A DNA stretch of 64,000 nt, from the NCBI RefSeq assembly GCF_040712315.1, contig NC_134017.1, positions 51,333,636 through 51,397,635 of the forward strand. Direction: 5' to 3'. Below the pieces are notes generated by a model. That model was not told where the DNA came from, made no database searches, and was given only the letters and a program-made list of their open reading frames with translations. Below are positions 1 through 12,996 of the stretch, piece by piece. This DNA is from Castanea sativa (Eukaryota; Streptophyta; Magnoliopsida; Fagales; Fagaceae). A program made the translations under genes and the position numbers. Numbering within the stretch: the first letter of the stretch is position 1; every line of letters begins with the position of its first letter.

Positions 1-91
1 TTTTTTTTTTTGGATACAATGCTGTCACTTTATTAGATAATGTTACATGTACGAACGAAAGTTTACATATGTTTTCGTGTGTGTATATATG

Positions 92-144
<53 letters not shown>

Positions 145-1559
145 TGAATATCATATAAAAAATGGAAATGGTGTGTGGTACGTTACCAACATACCAATTT
201 TGATTTATTCACAGAAATTTACCTTTAAAATTTTCATAAGATCGTGCTGATTTTTGGCAATCATTAATAGACAATGATCAGACCACCTGGATTTACTTTT
301 CCCAATTAAATTTCACCTTTCAAAGAAAAAAAAAATTCACCAAATTACCCTTCCAATTTACCAAACCCAACATGCCCCTCTCCTCCAAAAATAACCTTAG
401 AAAAAGTAAAAAGGTAAAAACATTGGGAAAAATGTAATAAAAGGAAGGGATAAAAAGGTAATTAGATGTACAATCATCACCACACAAATCTTCCAATGAT
501 AAATTAATACAACACAATTTGGATATTGGTTTCCTCTCATCTCTTTCAATATAAGAGAAGTCCAATTATATCATTAAACACCTCACCAGTAATTCTTAAA
601 ATCAACCTTAAAGTTATGAAGTGAAGCTGATTAGAAAAAAAAAAAGAAAAAAAAAAGTAAGTTACCAAGATGGGCATTATTGAAACAACAGCAATCAATA
701 ATTATAAACTTCCAATAAAAAAAAAATCACAATCTGATTCTCAAAAAAAAAAAAAAAGCATAAAAAAATTTATAACAAAATGAAGCATAACAAATTCTTC
801 CCTTAAAAAAAAATCGACTTTTATACTTATAAAAAAAATACAAAAAGAAAATAAATAATCTATTAGTCACTTCAGGCTATTTTTTTAATGAAAAATATGA
901 TTTTTTTAATAAAGTTGTTAGTGCTAGTAGTTATAATTACATAACATTTGTATTCTAAATTTTATGGAAGCTTAATTAATTTTTTAAATTTATCTTTAGG
1001 TAGTTTTTTTTAAAGTGATTTTTACATCATTAGATCATTCTTAATTTGATAATTGAGTTCTAAAAGTGAGTAATTATTGAGTACTCTCAGAGTATCATAA
1101 ATACGTACTCTCACATAACTGAAAGATTCACTAATTAAATTTATGGTGAGATTCGCAATTCAAGTAAAAAAAAATAGTACACAATTGTGGTAATCTCAAA
1201 ATATTCAATAATAGTCAATCTCATTAAAAAAAAAAATAGCACTTCACATGTACTATGTGCCCATCAATAAATTTTTTAATAAAAAAATATAACAATTTTA
1301 AGTTGTAACAAGTTGTAAAAATATATAACAATTTGACAGGGTTATATTTTCGACAATATATATAAAAAAAAAAAGGTAAATACCGTTATACCCAAAGAAA
1401 AAAGCAAAAGTAAAAAAAAAAAAAAAAGAATATTCCAAATATAAACCAATCCACATGTCACATCGTTAATTAATACTTTAAAGTCCTTAAAAGCTAAAAG
1501 TTACCCTCTGTTTTAAAAAGTTATTTAAAACAGTTAAATAAAAATAAAAATAGAAATAG
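1..1559. other. AT-rich intergenic DNA, no gene seen
   Basis: This stretch has long A and T runs, a TA dinucleotide array near 98-136 and only short spurious open frames dominated by low-complexity residues. I see no conserved protein motif, RNA gene or clear transposon end. It is the distal upstream region of the bromodomain gene to the right. Confidence 0.6.
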
Positions 1560-1732
1560 AAATAGAAATATATATATATATATATATAAATACATATAAA
1601 TATAAAAAAGGAAAAACCCTTAGGTCTTACACTACACTCTTTTTCTCTCAGCACAACCAAAAAAAAAAAAACCACACACACTCCTAAACCCTCTCTCTCT
1701 CTCTATCTCTCTCTCTCTGAGCTTTGCTACGC

Positions 1733-1775
<43 letters not shown>

Positions 1776-1833
1776 TCTTTGTGCTAGCAATTGATCGGAG
1801 AAGAAGAATTTCTCGGTGCCCGATTTATTCCCG
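1560..1833 (+). promoter_or_regulatory. Core promoter region and noncoding first exon of the GTE gene
   Basis: A TATA-rich stretch (about 1568-1605) is followed by pyrimidine-rich DNA with two CT arrays (about 1690-1718 and 1736-1772), a usual look for a plant transcription start and 5' leader. A good donor (GTGAGT) begins at 1834. A matching acceptor ends at 3166, or alternatively at 3178, so the leader is probably split by an intron of about 1.3 kb. The transcription start itself is inferred, not seen. Confidence 0.5.
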
Positions 1834-3322
1834 GTGAGTTTAATTTTCGAAACCCTAAATTTGTTTGTTTAACATGTTCGTGTGTGTTTGTTTTTTGAAT
1901 TTTTTTTTGGGGCTGTTTTGGTTTCCGAGACGCTATGTGAAACAATTAGGAGGAAAAACTACATGAGTATTTTGAATTTTTAGGGTTTTTGAGGAAACAA
2001 TGCTTGTGCGAGTTTTATTGGGTTAGATTTTTCGATTGGTTTGAAAATTTCCTTTTTGTGAATTTTGAAATTACAGGAAGTGTTAGTATTTGAATTTCCA
2101 TATTTGTTTCTCTTATACTAAATTTCATCTCAAAGTCAACGAGATTTTTTTGTAGTAAAAATTTTAAAGGTAGTTTCGCTGCTTTAGTTGAATCATCTGT
2201 TTCAATTTTTTCGTGTTTCTGATTCAATTGGGTATTTTTAATTCAAAACCCTAATTCCGTTATTCTAGGTTATCTGGGCTTTCTAATTATGTTTTGTTTA
2301 TTTATGTACTAGTTTATCATTCATGTACTCCTGGTTTTGAATTAGTTTTGGGTTTTTTTTTAGTAAATAAAAAGTTCTATTAGAAGAAATAATGCCCCAA
2401 GTACACAGGACCAATACTAGTATTACATCACAGCTAAGGGCCCAAGTGATCAATTAAATATGATAAGTTTTGGGTATTTTGTTTTATACTCACATTTCAT
2501 GTTCTTGGTGAAACAACATAATTGTCTTGAACAGGTTTTGGGTATTTTAATCTAGTATTACAATTCATTCTTATTTGCGAATTGGATATCAATTTTTTTT
2601 TAATAAAAATTTTATTTTTATTTTTAAGTTACACACACTGTCAAGTTCTTGAGTCCATAGCCTGACACTCTGTCCTATTATTATGGTTGGAGGAACTGCG
2701 TTTTGATGTAGATTTTAGTGGCAAGATGGTCTTCCGATTAAGTGTGTTGTGTGTGCTATAAAGTATGAGATTTGAACAATTTTGAGTTAGAGTTTCACTA
2801 GACATGCATGTGCATTGTTATTGACTTATAGTGTTTCTTTATTTTAAAGCGCATGTTTTAAGAACGATCTTGCTCTCTTAAAATGACTCTTGCTCTCTTA
2901 AAATGACTCAGACGGAACCCACTGTATTATATGTCTTAGATTAGTGAGCCATTGATTACTGTCATTAGGAGATAAGTCATTAATGATAATTAGAGATTGA
3001 ACTCCATTTTCTTATGCATTCATTGAATTAATTATGCTATCAAAATTAACTAATCTCTTTCTACTTACAGGAAAAAAAAATCATATTTCCTTATTAAATG
3101 TCATGCTAACTTTGAATTTATACTAGTGTCATGTAAATAATCTCTTCTGGTGCTTATCTACTGCAGAATCTTGCACAGGAATCGTTTGCTTGCCTTTTCC
3201 ATAGTCAAGCATGACTTTCATTTGTTAGGCACAGCTGTGCTTAGTTACAGTGTATTGAAGTCAACACCTGAGAATTGTGAATTCTTGACAGTGACCTTGT
3301 TCGATTCTTGTGGTTACTCAAT

Positions 3323-6300
3323 ATGATTGCATTTGAAACCATAATGCCAAACAAAGAGCTTAAAGTTAAATTCTCCTCCAAAAGAATAGAAGGCACTACT
3401 GGGAGGCAATCATTTGAGCTGGGGCAGCAGCTTTCACTTGGTGAATGGAATGAAACTACTGTAATTTGTGGTGGAAAGAAGTTGGATTCTAAGGCAAAGT
3501 CTTCTATGCCAGGGTCCAATAAGCGTGGACCCTCTGACTTGATAGAGTGTCCAAGGGAGAAGCGGCAAAGGATGGATCGTGGTGTGAGTTTGCAGTGTTC
3601 CACCATTCTGAAAAAGCTGATGAGTCATCCAGCTAATTGGCCTTTCAAGAAACCAGTTGATCCTGTGGAATTAAATATTCCAGATTATTTCTCGATTATA
3701 TCCAAACCCATGGATCTGGGAACAATAAAATCCAAACTGGAGAAAAATATCTATTTTGGTGCTGGAGAGTTTGCAGCTGATGTTAGACTAACCTTTTCTA
3801 ATGCAATGCTTTATAATCCTCCTGATAATGTAGTCCACAAGATGGCAGTTGAATTAGAAAGGTTTTTTGAGTCAAGATGGAAAACTTTGGAGGATAAGTG
3901 GAATCGTGATAGCTCAAAGGTAGGACAAGGAAAATTTTCAAGTGGAAGAACGAAGGAGACTAAGGATACCGGACAAAACATTCATAATACACCTCCTTTG
4001 CAAAATAATTCATTGTTTAAGACCTCCATGTCATCCACTGAAAAGGTCAGAAGGAGCTGTGATGGAAGAGATGTTGAAGTAAGTAATACGTTAAAGTTAT
4101 TTGTGATCTGGTGTTTAATTCTATTTGGGTAGTAACAATGAACAAGCTACAAATCTTTATTTGCTGTTTAGGCATTTGGGTTTTCCAGACTCAAACTAAC
4201 TTATGTAACTTAAGGTGGATTGTAAACTTAAAGTGGCAACCTAATTTTTTATTTTTTATTTTTTTTAACCTATCAAAAAAAAAAAAAAAACATTAGGCTG
4301 CCACTTTTTCTTATTCCCTTTTCATGTATATGTATTCCCCTTAATCACAACAGATGTTTTCTGTTTTTCCTGAGTTGTGTTTGTTCTGTTAATTGTCACA
4401 GATCGCCAAGACGGCCCAGAAGTGCACGCAGAAGTTGTCAGGAAAAGAATTTGTCAAAGGTATGAACTGGTGTACTTTCTGCATTATTAATTTTTGCAGA
4501 GTGTACTGCTTTATGGCTCTTTATAGGAGCTAATTGGCAATTTGTCTTATAGGCACTGACAATGGTAGCAGGCATTCTTATGGTTCTGTCAATGCCAAGT
4601 CTCCGTTGAGCCCGATTGCACGCAAATGTGGTAGATGTGGCAGCACTACATGCCAATGCAGCATTTCGTGTAATTCAACCCATGCATCCTCAAGTGGTTA
4701 GTTGATCTTTCCTTTTGCTGCTTCCTTTAGTTATCCAATACTCAGTTGGCTGATAGATGTTCTATTTTGGTCCAGATTTATCTGTCCAAAGATCATTGGA
4801 CAGAGATCATCGTTTATGTGGTGTTGATGCTTCGAGACAGGTATGTTTGACATTATTTTCATTGATGTCATGATTATATTTTCTTATTCTTTCTTCATGT
4901 GTGTGTGTCATCATATTTTCTTAATCTTTCTTTATGTGTCTGTGTGTGTCATGTGTAATATTCCTCTCGATCAGGATGGTTGTTTTCAGTTGTGTCTGAT
5001 TTGTATTTGTTCTGTTCGCAGGCACAGCTTGCCAAGACAATCCAGAAGTGCACACAGAAAATTTCTGGAAAAGAAATTCACAAAGGTATGAACTATGAAG
5101 TGCCAGAGTGGACATTCTGCTTTTATGGCTCTTTATAGAAGCTAATTGCAATGTGTCTTATAGGCATTGACAATGGTAGCAGACATTCTTGTGGTTCTGT
5201 TAATGCCAAACCTTCATCGAGCCCAATTGCTCGCAAGTGTGGTAGATGTGGCAGCATTACATGCCAATGCAATTCTTGTGATTCAGCCCACACATCCTCA
5301 AATGGTTAGTTGATCTGTTCTTTTGCTGCCTCTTTTGGGTATCCAGTACTCAATTGTCTGATAGATGTTTTATTTTGGTTCAGATTTATCTGTCCAAAGA
5401 TCATTGGACAGAGATCATCGTTTATGTGGTGCTGATATCTCCAGACAGGTATGTTTGACATTATGTTGATGTTGTCATGAATATATGTGGGAGTTGAGAG
5501 TTTTTGGCCATGGGTTGAGTTAAAACTCTCAATCAAATTTTGAATTTTCAGGCAAAAAGCACGTCAGTATCCCAATTGAGCAAATCAGATCCAGATTCTG
5601 ATGGTGAGCGACTTTTTTCATGAATATGTCATATTTGACCTGTTATTTCACAATATTCTGAGTATTGGCACGCTATTGGTGATGATGTGAAGGGGCTGTA
5701 AGTGCTTTGGATGATGAAAATACCTGCCTTAGTTCTCAATTCACAGCTCCTGCAATAGATGCTGCCTCCCAAGGAGGTCAGTAATGCCTGAATTAAGTGT
5801 TACTTGTTGCCATTTGACTTGGCACATTAACAGCCAGTAACTTTGTTTCTTCCCTGTTTGTTTGTTATAGGATGGAGTGCTCCAGATTTTGCTGTACAGC
5901 TGTCACCAAAGAAGGCTCTCCGTGCAGCACTGTTGAAGAGTCGCTTTGCAGAAACTATTCTGAAAGCCCAACATAAGACACTTCTTGACCATGTAAGATA
6001 TATACTGTGTTTTATTTGTAAAAAAAATTCAGATGCCTAAATTAGGACAATCTCATCATGTGATTTGATATCCTATGGTGCTCTATGTTTCCAGACTCAC
6101 TTATAAATGCTTTTTTTGTTTGTTTGTCTATGATTAGGGTGACAAAGCTGATCCTTTGAAGATGCAGCAAGAAAAGCAAAGATTGGAAAGGAGACAGCGT
6201 GAAGGTGAATTTTGCTAATTAATACTTGCATTATGTATAAAGATTCAAATGCACTATAGTTTTGTGAGGGTCATGAGGAGCTTTGACCTTAGTTCTGAGG

Positions 6301-8196
6301 GCATTACTTTGACTGTGTAATACACACTCTGCAATGTTGACATGGTTGTTTGTATAAAATGAGTGTGCAATCTTTGCAGTGTTGTATATATCCTTAGTTC
6401 ATGAGTTCTGGCTCAAATGGAGCTTCCTTCTCCCACTAGATTAGATTGAGGATGAGGTCAAGGGCTCAAAAACCATTGGGTTGGGTGTGCAATTTTCCAA
6501 TAAAAAAATTGTATAGATGCCTAGGTTGTCTTATTATATTATCATTGCATGATTCGATTTATAGGTGTGCAGTCTAGAAATTTTTTAGCTTCTTGGACAT
6601 TGATAGATTTGTTATGGTTCTCTTCTCTGTGCTTTATTCATTTTGACGTTTTCTTGAAGTTTCTTATAGCTAGAGTGGACTTTACTCCAGATTTGTAGTT
6701 TTAAGTATATCACACTAGCCTTATGAACAAAACATCAAGTGTATTATGGTATATCTGTTTATAAATATCATGAGGAGTTTAACCTTATAGTTCTGAGGGC
6801 AGTATGTTGACTGAGTAATGCACGTGCTAGATGCATTTTATATATTATGAAGGATGCAATATTTCTTTGAAGTTCAGGTTAGAACAATGATGTGGTTGTT
6901 TGTATTATATCCCTAGGTTTTTCATATTATGTTATCATTGCAATATTGGATTTATACTTGTGCTCTCCAGCAATTTCTCAGCTTATGTATTTTTAAGATT
7001 TTCATGGTTCTCTTTGGTCTATGCATTTTGACATGTTCTTAAAAGTTTCTTATAGCAAAAGAGTAGGTGTCACCTCAGGCTTTGCAGTTTGTGTATAAAC
7101 TGAAGTCACTGCCAAATCAAATTACAGTCACTGCTCATCATATGGCACAACTAGTCACTGGATTTATGTGGACCTTTTGTGGTACCACCATTGGTAACAT
7201 TGCTGTTTGGTTAGGGAGGTGGAATTGGGGGTGTTGTGTTGGTGGAATTTATAAAGTAGGAAAAAAAAAAAAAAACAAAGAAAAGAAAAGATCTGACTTT
7301 GATACTACAGGCTGTATCTGAAAAAGGTTAAGTGAAGGAAAGGGTTGGATTTGCTTTAGTAGTCAAGTGAACGCATAGAAGCAGTTTGGGGTCTGTCTGA
7401 GAATTGGTTGTCCATCTTTGGAGTAGGTGTTTTATCTTGTAGAATACAAAGACATTGACAGTATCTGAGCATTACTACGAATAATAAGTAAAATTTTAAA
7501 CAATGAATGAATACATTGGATATTGGAGATTAATGTGCATGAAAAAATTGGTTTGGTCTGTATTCAATTTCCTTGTATTCTTGGCTACTTGTTAGTGATT
7601 ACAGAGCTATTTTTCTCAGCATGCCTTTTTCTCAGCATGCCCCTGTTTCTTTATCTGAATGATTGATTTTATGTAATTTGGTGGGGATGGTGTAGAGGGG
7701 CTTATTGAAGTGACAAATTATGTTGGGGCTTGCAAATGGGACTATATCTCTGATTATGGATTTTTACTTGCAGAGACAGCTAGGATTGAAGCCCAAATTA
7801 GAGAAGCTGAAGCTGCCTTACGAAGAAAGGAAGAGGTTGAGTGTAAGCTGCAGCGGGAGAGACAAAGGGAAGCTGCTCGAGTAGCCCTGCAGAAGGTTTA
7901 TTTTTGTCTTAATTATTTTCTAGAATTTTAACGTATAGACTTTGATTTTCTTGATTATCTGGGACTTCTTTCTGATGTTTCTCTCCCTGCAGATGGAAAA
8001 AACTGTTGATTTTGAGGAGAATATGATGATCCAAAAAGAACTTGAGATGTTATTTGGCTGTTCAGTATCATCTCGTCTGCTCCATGGATCTTTCACTCGA
8101 ACCCAACTGGAACAGTTAGGGTTATTTATCAAAGATGACGACGATGATGAAGAGGGACTTGATTTTGATGGGGAGGAAGGGGAAATTTTTTCGTGA
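3323..8196 (+). CDS. GTE12: Bromodomain transcription factor, GTE12-like
   Basis: Plant GTE proteins read acetylated histone tails in the nucleus and regulate transcription. Coding exons, all joined in frame at GT-AG borders: 3323-4078, 4402-4459, 4553-4696, 4776-4840, 5022-5085, 5164-5304, 5384-5448, 5552-5603, 5693-5776, 5871-5992, 6138-6204, 7774-7895, 7993-8196 (647 aa; the 5693 acceptor is the least certain). The bromodomain spans about residues 92-190, with PMDLGTIKSKL and the acetyl-lysine-binding Asn165 in LYNPPDN. Residues 253-341 and 342-431 are two copies of a cysteine-rich module (KCGRCGSxTCQC). The segment at 478-517 (SPKKALRAALLKSRFAETIL) is typical of the GTE8-12 group, then comes a charged coiled coil (about 518-590) and an acidic tail ending EEGEIFS. 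I see no NET/ET domain. The short N-terminus favours GTE12 over GTE8/10, but the number is a judgement. Met8 (3344) is an alternative start. Confidence 0.9.
4402..5448 (+). repeat. Intragenic tandem duplication of a three-exon cysteine-rich module
   Basis: Exons 4402-4459, 4553-4696 and 4776-4840 are repeated as 5022-5085, 5164-5304 and 5384-5448. Exon phases match and offsets are about 608-620 bp. The copies encode 89 and 90 residues, and each has KCGRCGS, TCQC and the tail DLSVQRSLDRDHRLCG. The introns between them are also similar, including the run before the acceptor GTCTTATAG, so the duplication copied genomic DNA and both copies stay in frame. Confidence 0.9.
6400..6515 (+). mobile_element. 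tRNA-derived SINE remnant in a GTE intron
   Basis: Within the 1.57-kb intron 6205-7773, a sequence with an A-box-like TGGCTCAAATGGAGC and a degenerate B-box-like GGGCTCAAAAACC is followed by a short oligo-A tail (AATAAAAAAATTG). This order is that of plant tRNA-derived SINEs. The borders are approximate and no clean target duplication was found. Confidence 0.45.
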
Positions 8197-8926
8197 CATC
8201 TGACTCCTCTATCTATTCAACAATTGTATATAGTTCTTTTTTCCAGCTCTGCCTGTTTATATCATCATAGTGGATGGAAAAGGGGCATTGGTTGTAAATG
8301 ACTATTTTTTTAGGGGGTGATACCCTGATAGGGAACTAATACAAAGTGTTTACGAAGTATATAAGTTGCAGTTGTAAACATTTCATCTTTATAATTGGAT
8401 CTCTCTCATGTTTCTATTTTATTTAGACAAAATATTGCTCTATTTAAGTTCAGGTTCTAGCAGATATGGTTGGCGTGTGGTGAAGAGGACTTTGACAAAC
8501 TTATAATTGGATGAGCATCTTTATTTGGAGTTACATATAACCGCGTATTTGCAACCCAAAAAAAAAAAAAAAAAAAAAGAAATATTATAGCATTGTGAGA
8601 CCAAAAATGAATGATGACGAGACAAACAACGTTTTATTTTTATTTTTGAGAAACTAAACTAATTGTCATTGAACACATCATATAAAGATCATTAAAAAAG
8701 TAAAATTTTGCATTGTAAATTCTTTAGGAAAATGCAGAAGACCTGAGATAGTTACAACTGAGTCTAGAATCCTAGAATAAGCCTATGAAGTGCCAATAGT
8801 TGTTGCTCTGGGTAGAGCTTTTGTTCTTATTGCTCCGGGTTTTGATAGCAACTAGGATAAGGCTTCTGCATCCAGAAAACATCTTGCATCCTCTAGGCAT
8901 CATCCAAAAAACACACACTAAGCAGA
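8197..8926. other. 3' intergenic spacer between convergent genes
   Basis: The GTE stop codon (8194-8196) and the eIF4E stop codon (8927-8929 on -) face each other about 730 bp apart, so both 3' untranslated regions and terminators must lie here. It contains an A run near 8560-8578. No other gene is visible. Confidence 0.6.
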
Positions 8927-11669
8927 TCATGCGTTGTAGCGATTCTTAGCAGCTCTGTCAAGTTTCTTTGCATCATCCTGAAAGATCAAAACCAAAAATT
9001 CACTTATGTTGCACAAAAACTATGACAATGAGCCAAACAGATATGGAAAACCAAATTAGTTCATTCTCTAAGAAAAAAAAAAAAAAAAATTTCTTACATG
9101 AAATATAAATCCTATGTTGTCATTGTAATCAAGGAACTCCTTCCACTGTTTCCCAATACTTACCTGCAGCAAATAAAATTGACATGAGCCATGCACGTTT
9201 AATCAGAATCAAGAAAATCATTGAAAAAACAAATTGTGTTTCAGCCACGCTGGATAATATCAAATAACGTCTTAGATTGACTTAGGAAGCACTAAGTCAA
9301 CTCCTAATAATGTACTAGCAGAATAATATTGATATTATCCGAACATTTCAAATGATGAAAAAATGGCAGGTCAAGTATTTTCCCAAATGGCAGCTAATTC
9401 TTTCCACTTACTTATCTTATGGAATTGAGGAGCTTTGGGATGAAAGTTTAGGGTGGTGGAAAAGTGTAATTTTCCCTGAAAAGAACAAGGAGAAAGCCGA
9501 TCCTATGGGCTCACTCAACTGCTCCATTTAGTATCAAACTTACTGAGTACTTGGATTCATAAGACAACTATTCCAAACTTGCACATATAACAGTTCTTTC
9601 TCTTCCTCTACCTTCTTGCTATCCAAGTAGAGGACTAAAAGGAAGGGGAGAATTAGGGTGTGTTTGGATACTGCTTATTTTATTTTGCTGAAAACTGAAA
9701 AGTTATTGCTGAAAACATTGTAGCAAAATATTTTTTATTGCTTAAAAATACTGTTCACGCGTTTTTCATCACTTGGCTGGTCCATGAACAGTGCCATGGG
9801 ACCAGCCAAACACAGAAATGCCGCTACGCAAACGCACACTTAAATGAATAGACAGTAAAATATAAACTAAGGATCTATGTTTATACTCATATATACAGAA
9901 CCAAAGCTGCATTTATAATTCAGCATCCATACAAAGTAGAATAAGTTAAGAAGTCATCTGGTGGGTACAAAAGAGCACATGTGAACAAATCATGCATGCA
10001 ATACAATGAAAATTCATGTTTTTTGCTTAATAACCAGTTACCTGTGCAGCCTCATTCGTAGCATTCTTCGTCCATAGAGATATTTTTTCCTGCCTAGCTC
10101 TGACATTGACAACTGCTCCACAAATTTCATCTCCATGATCAAATTGTTCTCCAATCATTGCTAGCAACTAATACCAGCACATTCAGAAAATTAGATTCCA
10201 CATAAAAGTGTTGATACAGAGTTTAAATCGCTAGGATGGTCTGAAAACATACTGTATATAGCCAACAGGTATCAGATTTCCCTCTTTGAAAGGTTAAAGT
10301 CCACTTCCCTCCATTAGCACAAACAGGGTCCTCCCATTTTGGCTCTATTTTATCCTTAAAACAATAAAAGTCTGCTCCCACAGCCAACTTGCCTGGATGA
10401 TGAATATTGTTGTAAACGCTGTATACAAAATAAATTTTGAGGCAAATTTGTCAGTCATTTGCCTGGATATGATGGAAACGCCAGTAGAAAGACAAGAGGT
10501 ATTACATACAAAAAGGAGAAAGAGTGATCAGCAATCAGTGCATCAATAAGGATATAAGCACACACATTCCTCGATAAGAAGTTTTTACAAACTATGCCTA
10601 TGCTTGAAAATTTTTCAAAAGTTAAAATTAGTGAGATATTCTCTATTATTCTCTCAGCCAGTTTATGTTTTTTATACACATGCAGGAAAATGGGATCCTC
10701 AATCCAAAACCAAAAGGAAAAAAAAAAAAAGGGTCAGAGGGGTTTACATGATTCAATTGGTATTTATATTGGTTTTCCCATAAAATGAGTAAAAGAGAAT
10801 TCACTCAATCATAAATTTTAAGTACTAGATAGATAAATACAAGGTTGAACAAGTTAAAATCAGAGCTTGAATGCAAGATCCAAAAAATAATCTACAGGAA
10901 ATACAACCAATTCACTTACACATTTAGCAAAACCCAAGAGGCAAGAACCTGTTTGTTCACATGAAAGAATCAAGAATGCTCCAATTTCTCCTAAGAGAAA
11001 GCTCTTTGTATTTAACCAAGAAAAATGTTCCACCAAAACGTGTCACATGTAAAGCATTTCACCCTATTGAGCCAATTTTTACATTCTTTTTTCAACCCAC
11101 AACACATTATTCATCAAGAATTCAAGATCATAGTATAAATTCAAGATCCACAAATCTTCAGCTAATTCATTCCCATCAAACACATAAACAGTCCACAAAA
11201 TTATTTTTTCAAAAAACACAATTCTAAGCAAAATCACACCTTTCTTTTTCCCTTATTCAATAAACATAAAGATCCAAACTTTATGATTTTCTGAGCAGCC
11301 AAACAAAAACCCAGATAGAAAAAAAGCAAAAGAAAGAAAGCAAAACCTCCAGAACTCCTCGACGGTAGAGAAGGTGTAGATGGGTCTCATGGAGCTACCC
11401 CAAGCGGCTTGCTTGGACTTGGCAGATGGGTTATCGAACCAGAAAGTCCAAGAATGCTCAAGAGGGTGAGTCACAGCTGTCGTAGCAGAAGATCCCTTGG
11501 ACTCATCTTCTCCCCCAGCGATCTCTCCCTCTTCAAGCTCATCCTCTTCTTCTTCCTCAACAGCTCTCATGTTCATGTTTGGGTTTGGGTTTGGGTTTGG
11601 GTTTGGAGCAGCGTTGGTGTTGCTCTGTTCCTCCAAGGTCCCAGGCTTCACAGTCTCGTCTGCAACCAT
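8927..11669 (-). CDS. EIF4E: Eukaryotic translation initiation factor 4E (cap-binding protein)
   Basis: eIF4E binds the m7G cap of cytoplasmic mRNA and, with eIF4G, recruits ribosomes. Exons on -: 11669-11347, 10418-10253, 10167-10042, 9163-9098, 8977-8927, giving 243 aa with all GT-AG joins in frame. The family core is complete: [10 protein letters not shown], cap-stacking Trp90 (QAAW) and Trp136 (PKWED, with Glu137), [31 protein letters not shown], and Trp195 in SLWTKN. Cys141 and Cys179 have the spacing of the redox-sensitive pair known from wheat eIF4E. The acidic N-terminus and the [10 protein letters not shown] form fit eIF4E rather than eIF(iso)4E. The N-terminal tail has an Asn-Pro run (residues 22-31) encoded by a hexamer repeat. 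Plant eIF4E genes are also known as recessive potyvirus resistance loci, but nothing here shows a resistance allele. Confidence 0.96.
9655..9842. mobile_element. MITE in eIF4E intron 3 (GTGTGTTTGGATA family)
   Basis: A segment of about 188 bp begins GTGTGTTTGGATACTGC and ends with the inverted-type border CGCAAACGCACAC. It carries the motif TGAACAGTGCC that recurs in the relatives near 13.0, 20.6 and 22.2 kb. It lies in the intron 9164-10041. It has no coding capacity, as expected of a non-autonomous DNA transposon. A target duplication is not clear. Confidence 0.6.
11576..11604 (-). repeat. TTTGGG-type hexamer repeat coding Asn-Pro repeats in eIF4E
   Basis: On + the unit GGGTTT is repeated about four times. 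Read on - it encodes alternating Pro and Asn in the disordered N-terminal tail of eIF4E. It resembles but is not the plant telomere heptamer. It is likely length-variable and in frame, since a six-base unit adds two residues. Confidence 0.75.
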
Positions 11670-11794
11670 TTTCGTCTCTCGGAACTCGTTTCTCTTCCGG
11701 CTTCTCTCGCTGTTTGTTTTGTGGGTTTTGGTTTCTTTGTTGTTGGTGTTGGGTTTCTCGGATTTCAGAGAGAGGTATAGACGGGTGTGTTGTG

Positions 11795-11802
11795 TTATAT
11801 AG
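11795..11802 (-). promoter_or_regulatory. TATA box of eIF4E
   Basis: CTATATAA on - lies about 125 bp upstream of the start codon at 11669. A pyrimidine-rich leader (about 11690-11780, CTCTCTCTGAAATCC on -) lies between them. This fits a core promoter with a short 5' leader. Confidence 0.55.
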
Positions 11803-12996
11803 TCATAGATGCCAGATAGTACTAGTTAGTTATGGACAGTAAATGGGTTGGTTTGGGGTTCTGTTAGTTTTTGATTTTTTGGGTTCAATCCAAGGACCAT
11901 TTCATGAGTATTGGGCTTGCTTTGTAACTTTCAGAGAGATTGTGTTTGTAAAAATGTGATAGTTGATGAGTGATTCTTAATTTTTCGATCCAATGTAAAC
12001 TCATTTTGGGCCATTTTTATAATTAGTGGGCTTCCTTTTATGAGTTTCTGAATCATTTTGGGCCATGATTCTGACCCTGATTTGCTTCTGAGAAGGAAGT
12101 TACTTACTCCAATATTTTGAGGCTGTACTTGGTCATGATCATGTGGAAATTAATAAATAAATAAATAATTATGTTTGTTTTGAATGGCAAGTATGAGTAC
12201 TCTCTCTGCATTTATGGAATTGATATTCATGTTCGTTTGAGTTGAGTAAACAATAAAGAGGAGTAGAGGACCAGCTCTTTTACTAGACCTAATTAGGTCG
12301 TTGTTTAAGGTCCCCAAATGAAAGGGTGGCCCCAAAATTTTGGAAAAAATGGGTAGTAGGAAAAAAAAAAATTGGTTCAAGAAAAAACCCCAAAAAAATC
12401 TGCTACATCATTTTGATTCAAGAACAAGAAGAAATTTTTTTTTTTTTTTTTGAAGGCAAGAAGAAAATTATTTAGTCTAAACAAAATCAATTGTCTCAAA
12501 AATAACATCATTAACCTCTAGACAGACCAAAATTCAACCAGATAAAATACAAATCCGGTCTAAAAATATTACTCACAAAACAATAACAAATAAACACAAA
12601 TTAAAAATCCCAAAATTTTACGCCATACCTACTGTTTCTCTCTCTCTTGCTCGCTGCCTCTCACAAATCTTGTCCTCTGCCTCTATCATTCTTCCCCTTC
12701 ACTGGTCACTACTCTTAAATCCCTTTTGTTGGTGGCTCCACTTTCCTCCAATCTAATCTACTATCACACTCACAACTGAGGACCTGAGCTGGTATCGTTT
12801 GTGTCTTTCACTTTTCTTATCTGATGCATAGTTTTTGTTTTAATTCGTCTTATAAATCTTTTGTGGGTGGACTTGCCTATTAAGACTTGTGGTTATGGGC
12901 TTACTTCTGGGCCTTGTGATTTTTTTTTTTTTTTTTTTTATCTTGCGTTTTTATATTATTTTTTGTTATAGGATCCTTTGTGTAGTTTGTTAATTA

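Noticed and set aside
1690..1772. CT array as a distinct regulatory element
   Set aside because: Pyrimidine-rich leaders are common in plant genes; there is no evidence of a specific role beyond the promoter/leader region already listed.
11576..11604. Interstitial telomere repeat
   Set aside because: The unit is GGGTTT, a hexamer, and not the plant telomere heptamer TTTAGGG; it is coding DNA of eIF4E.
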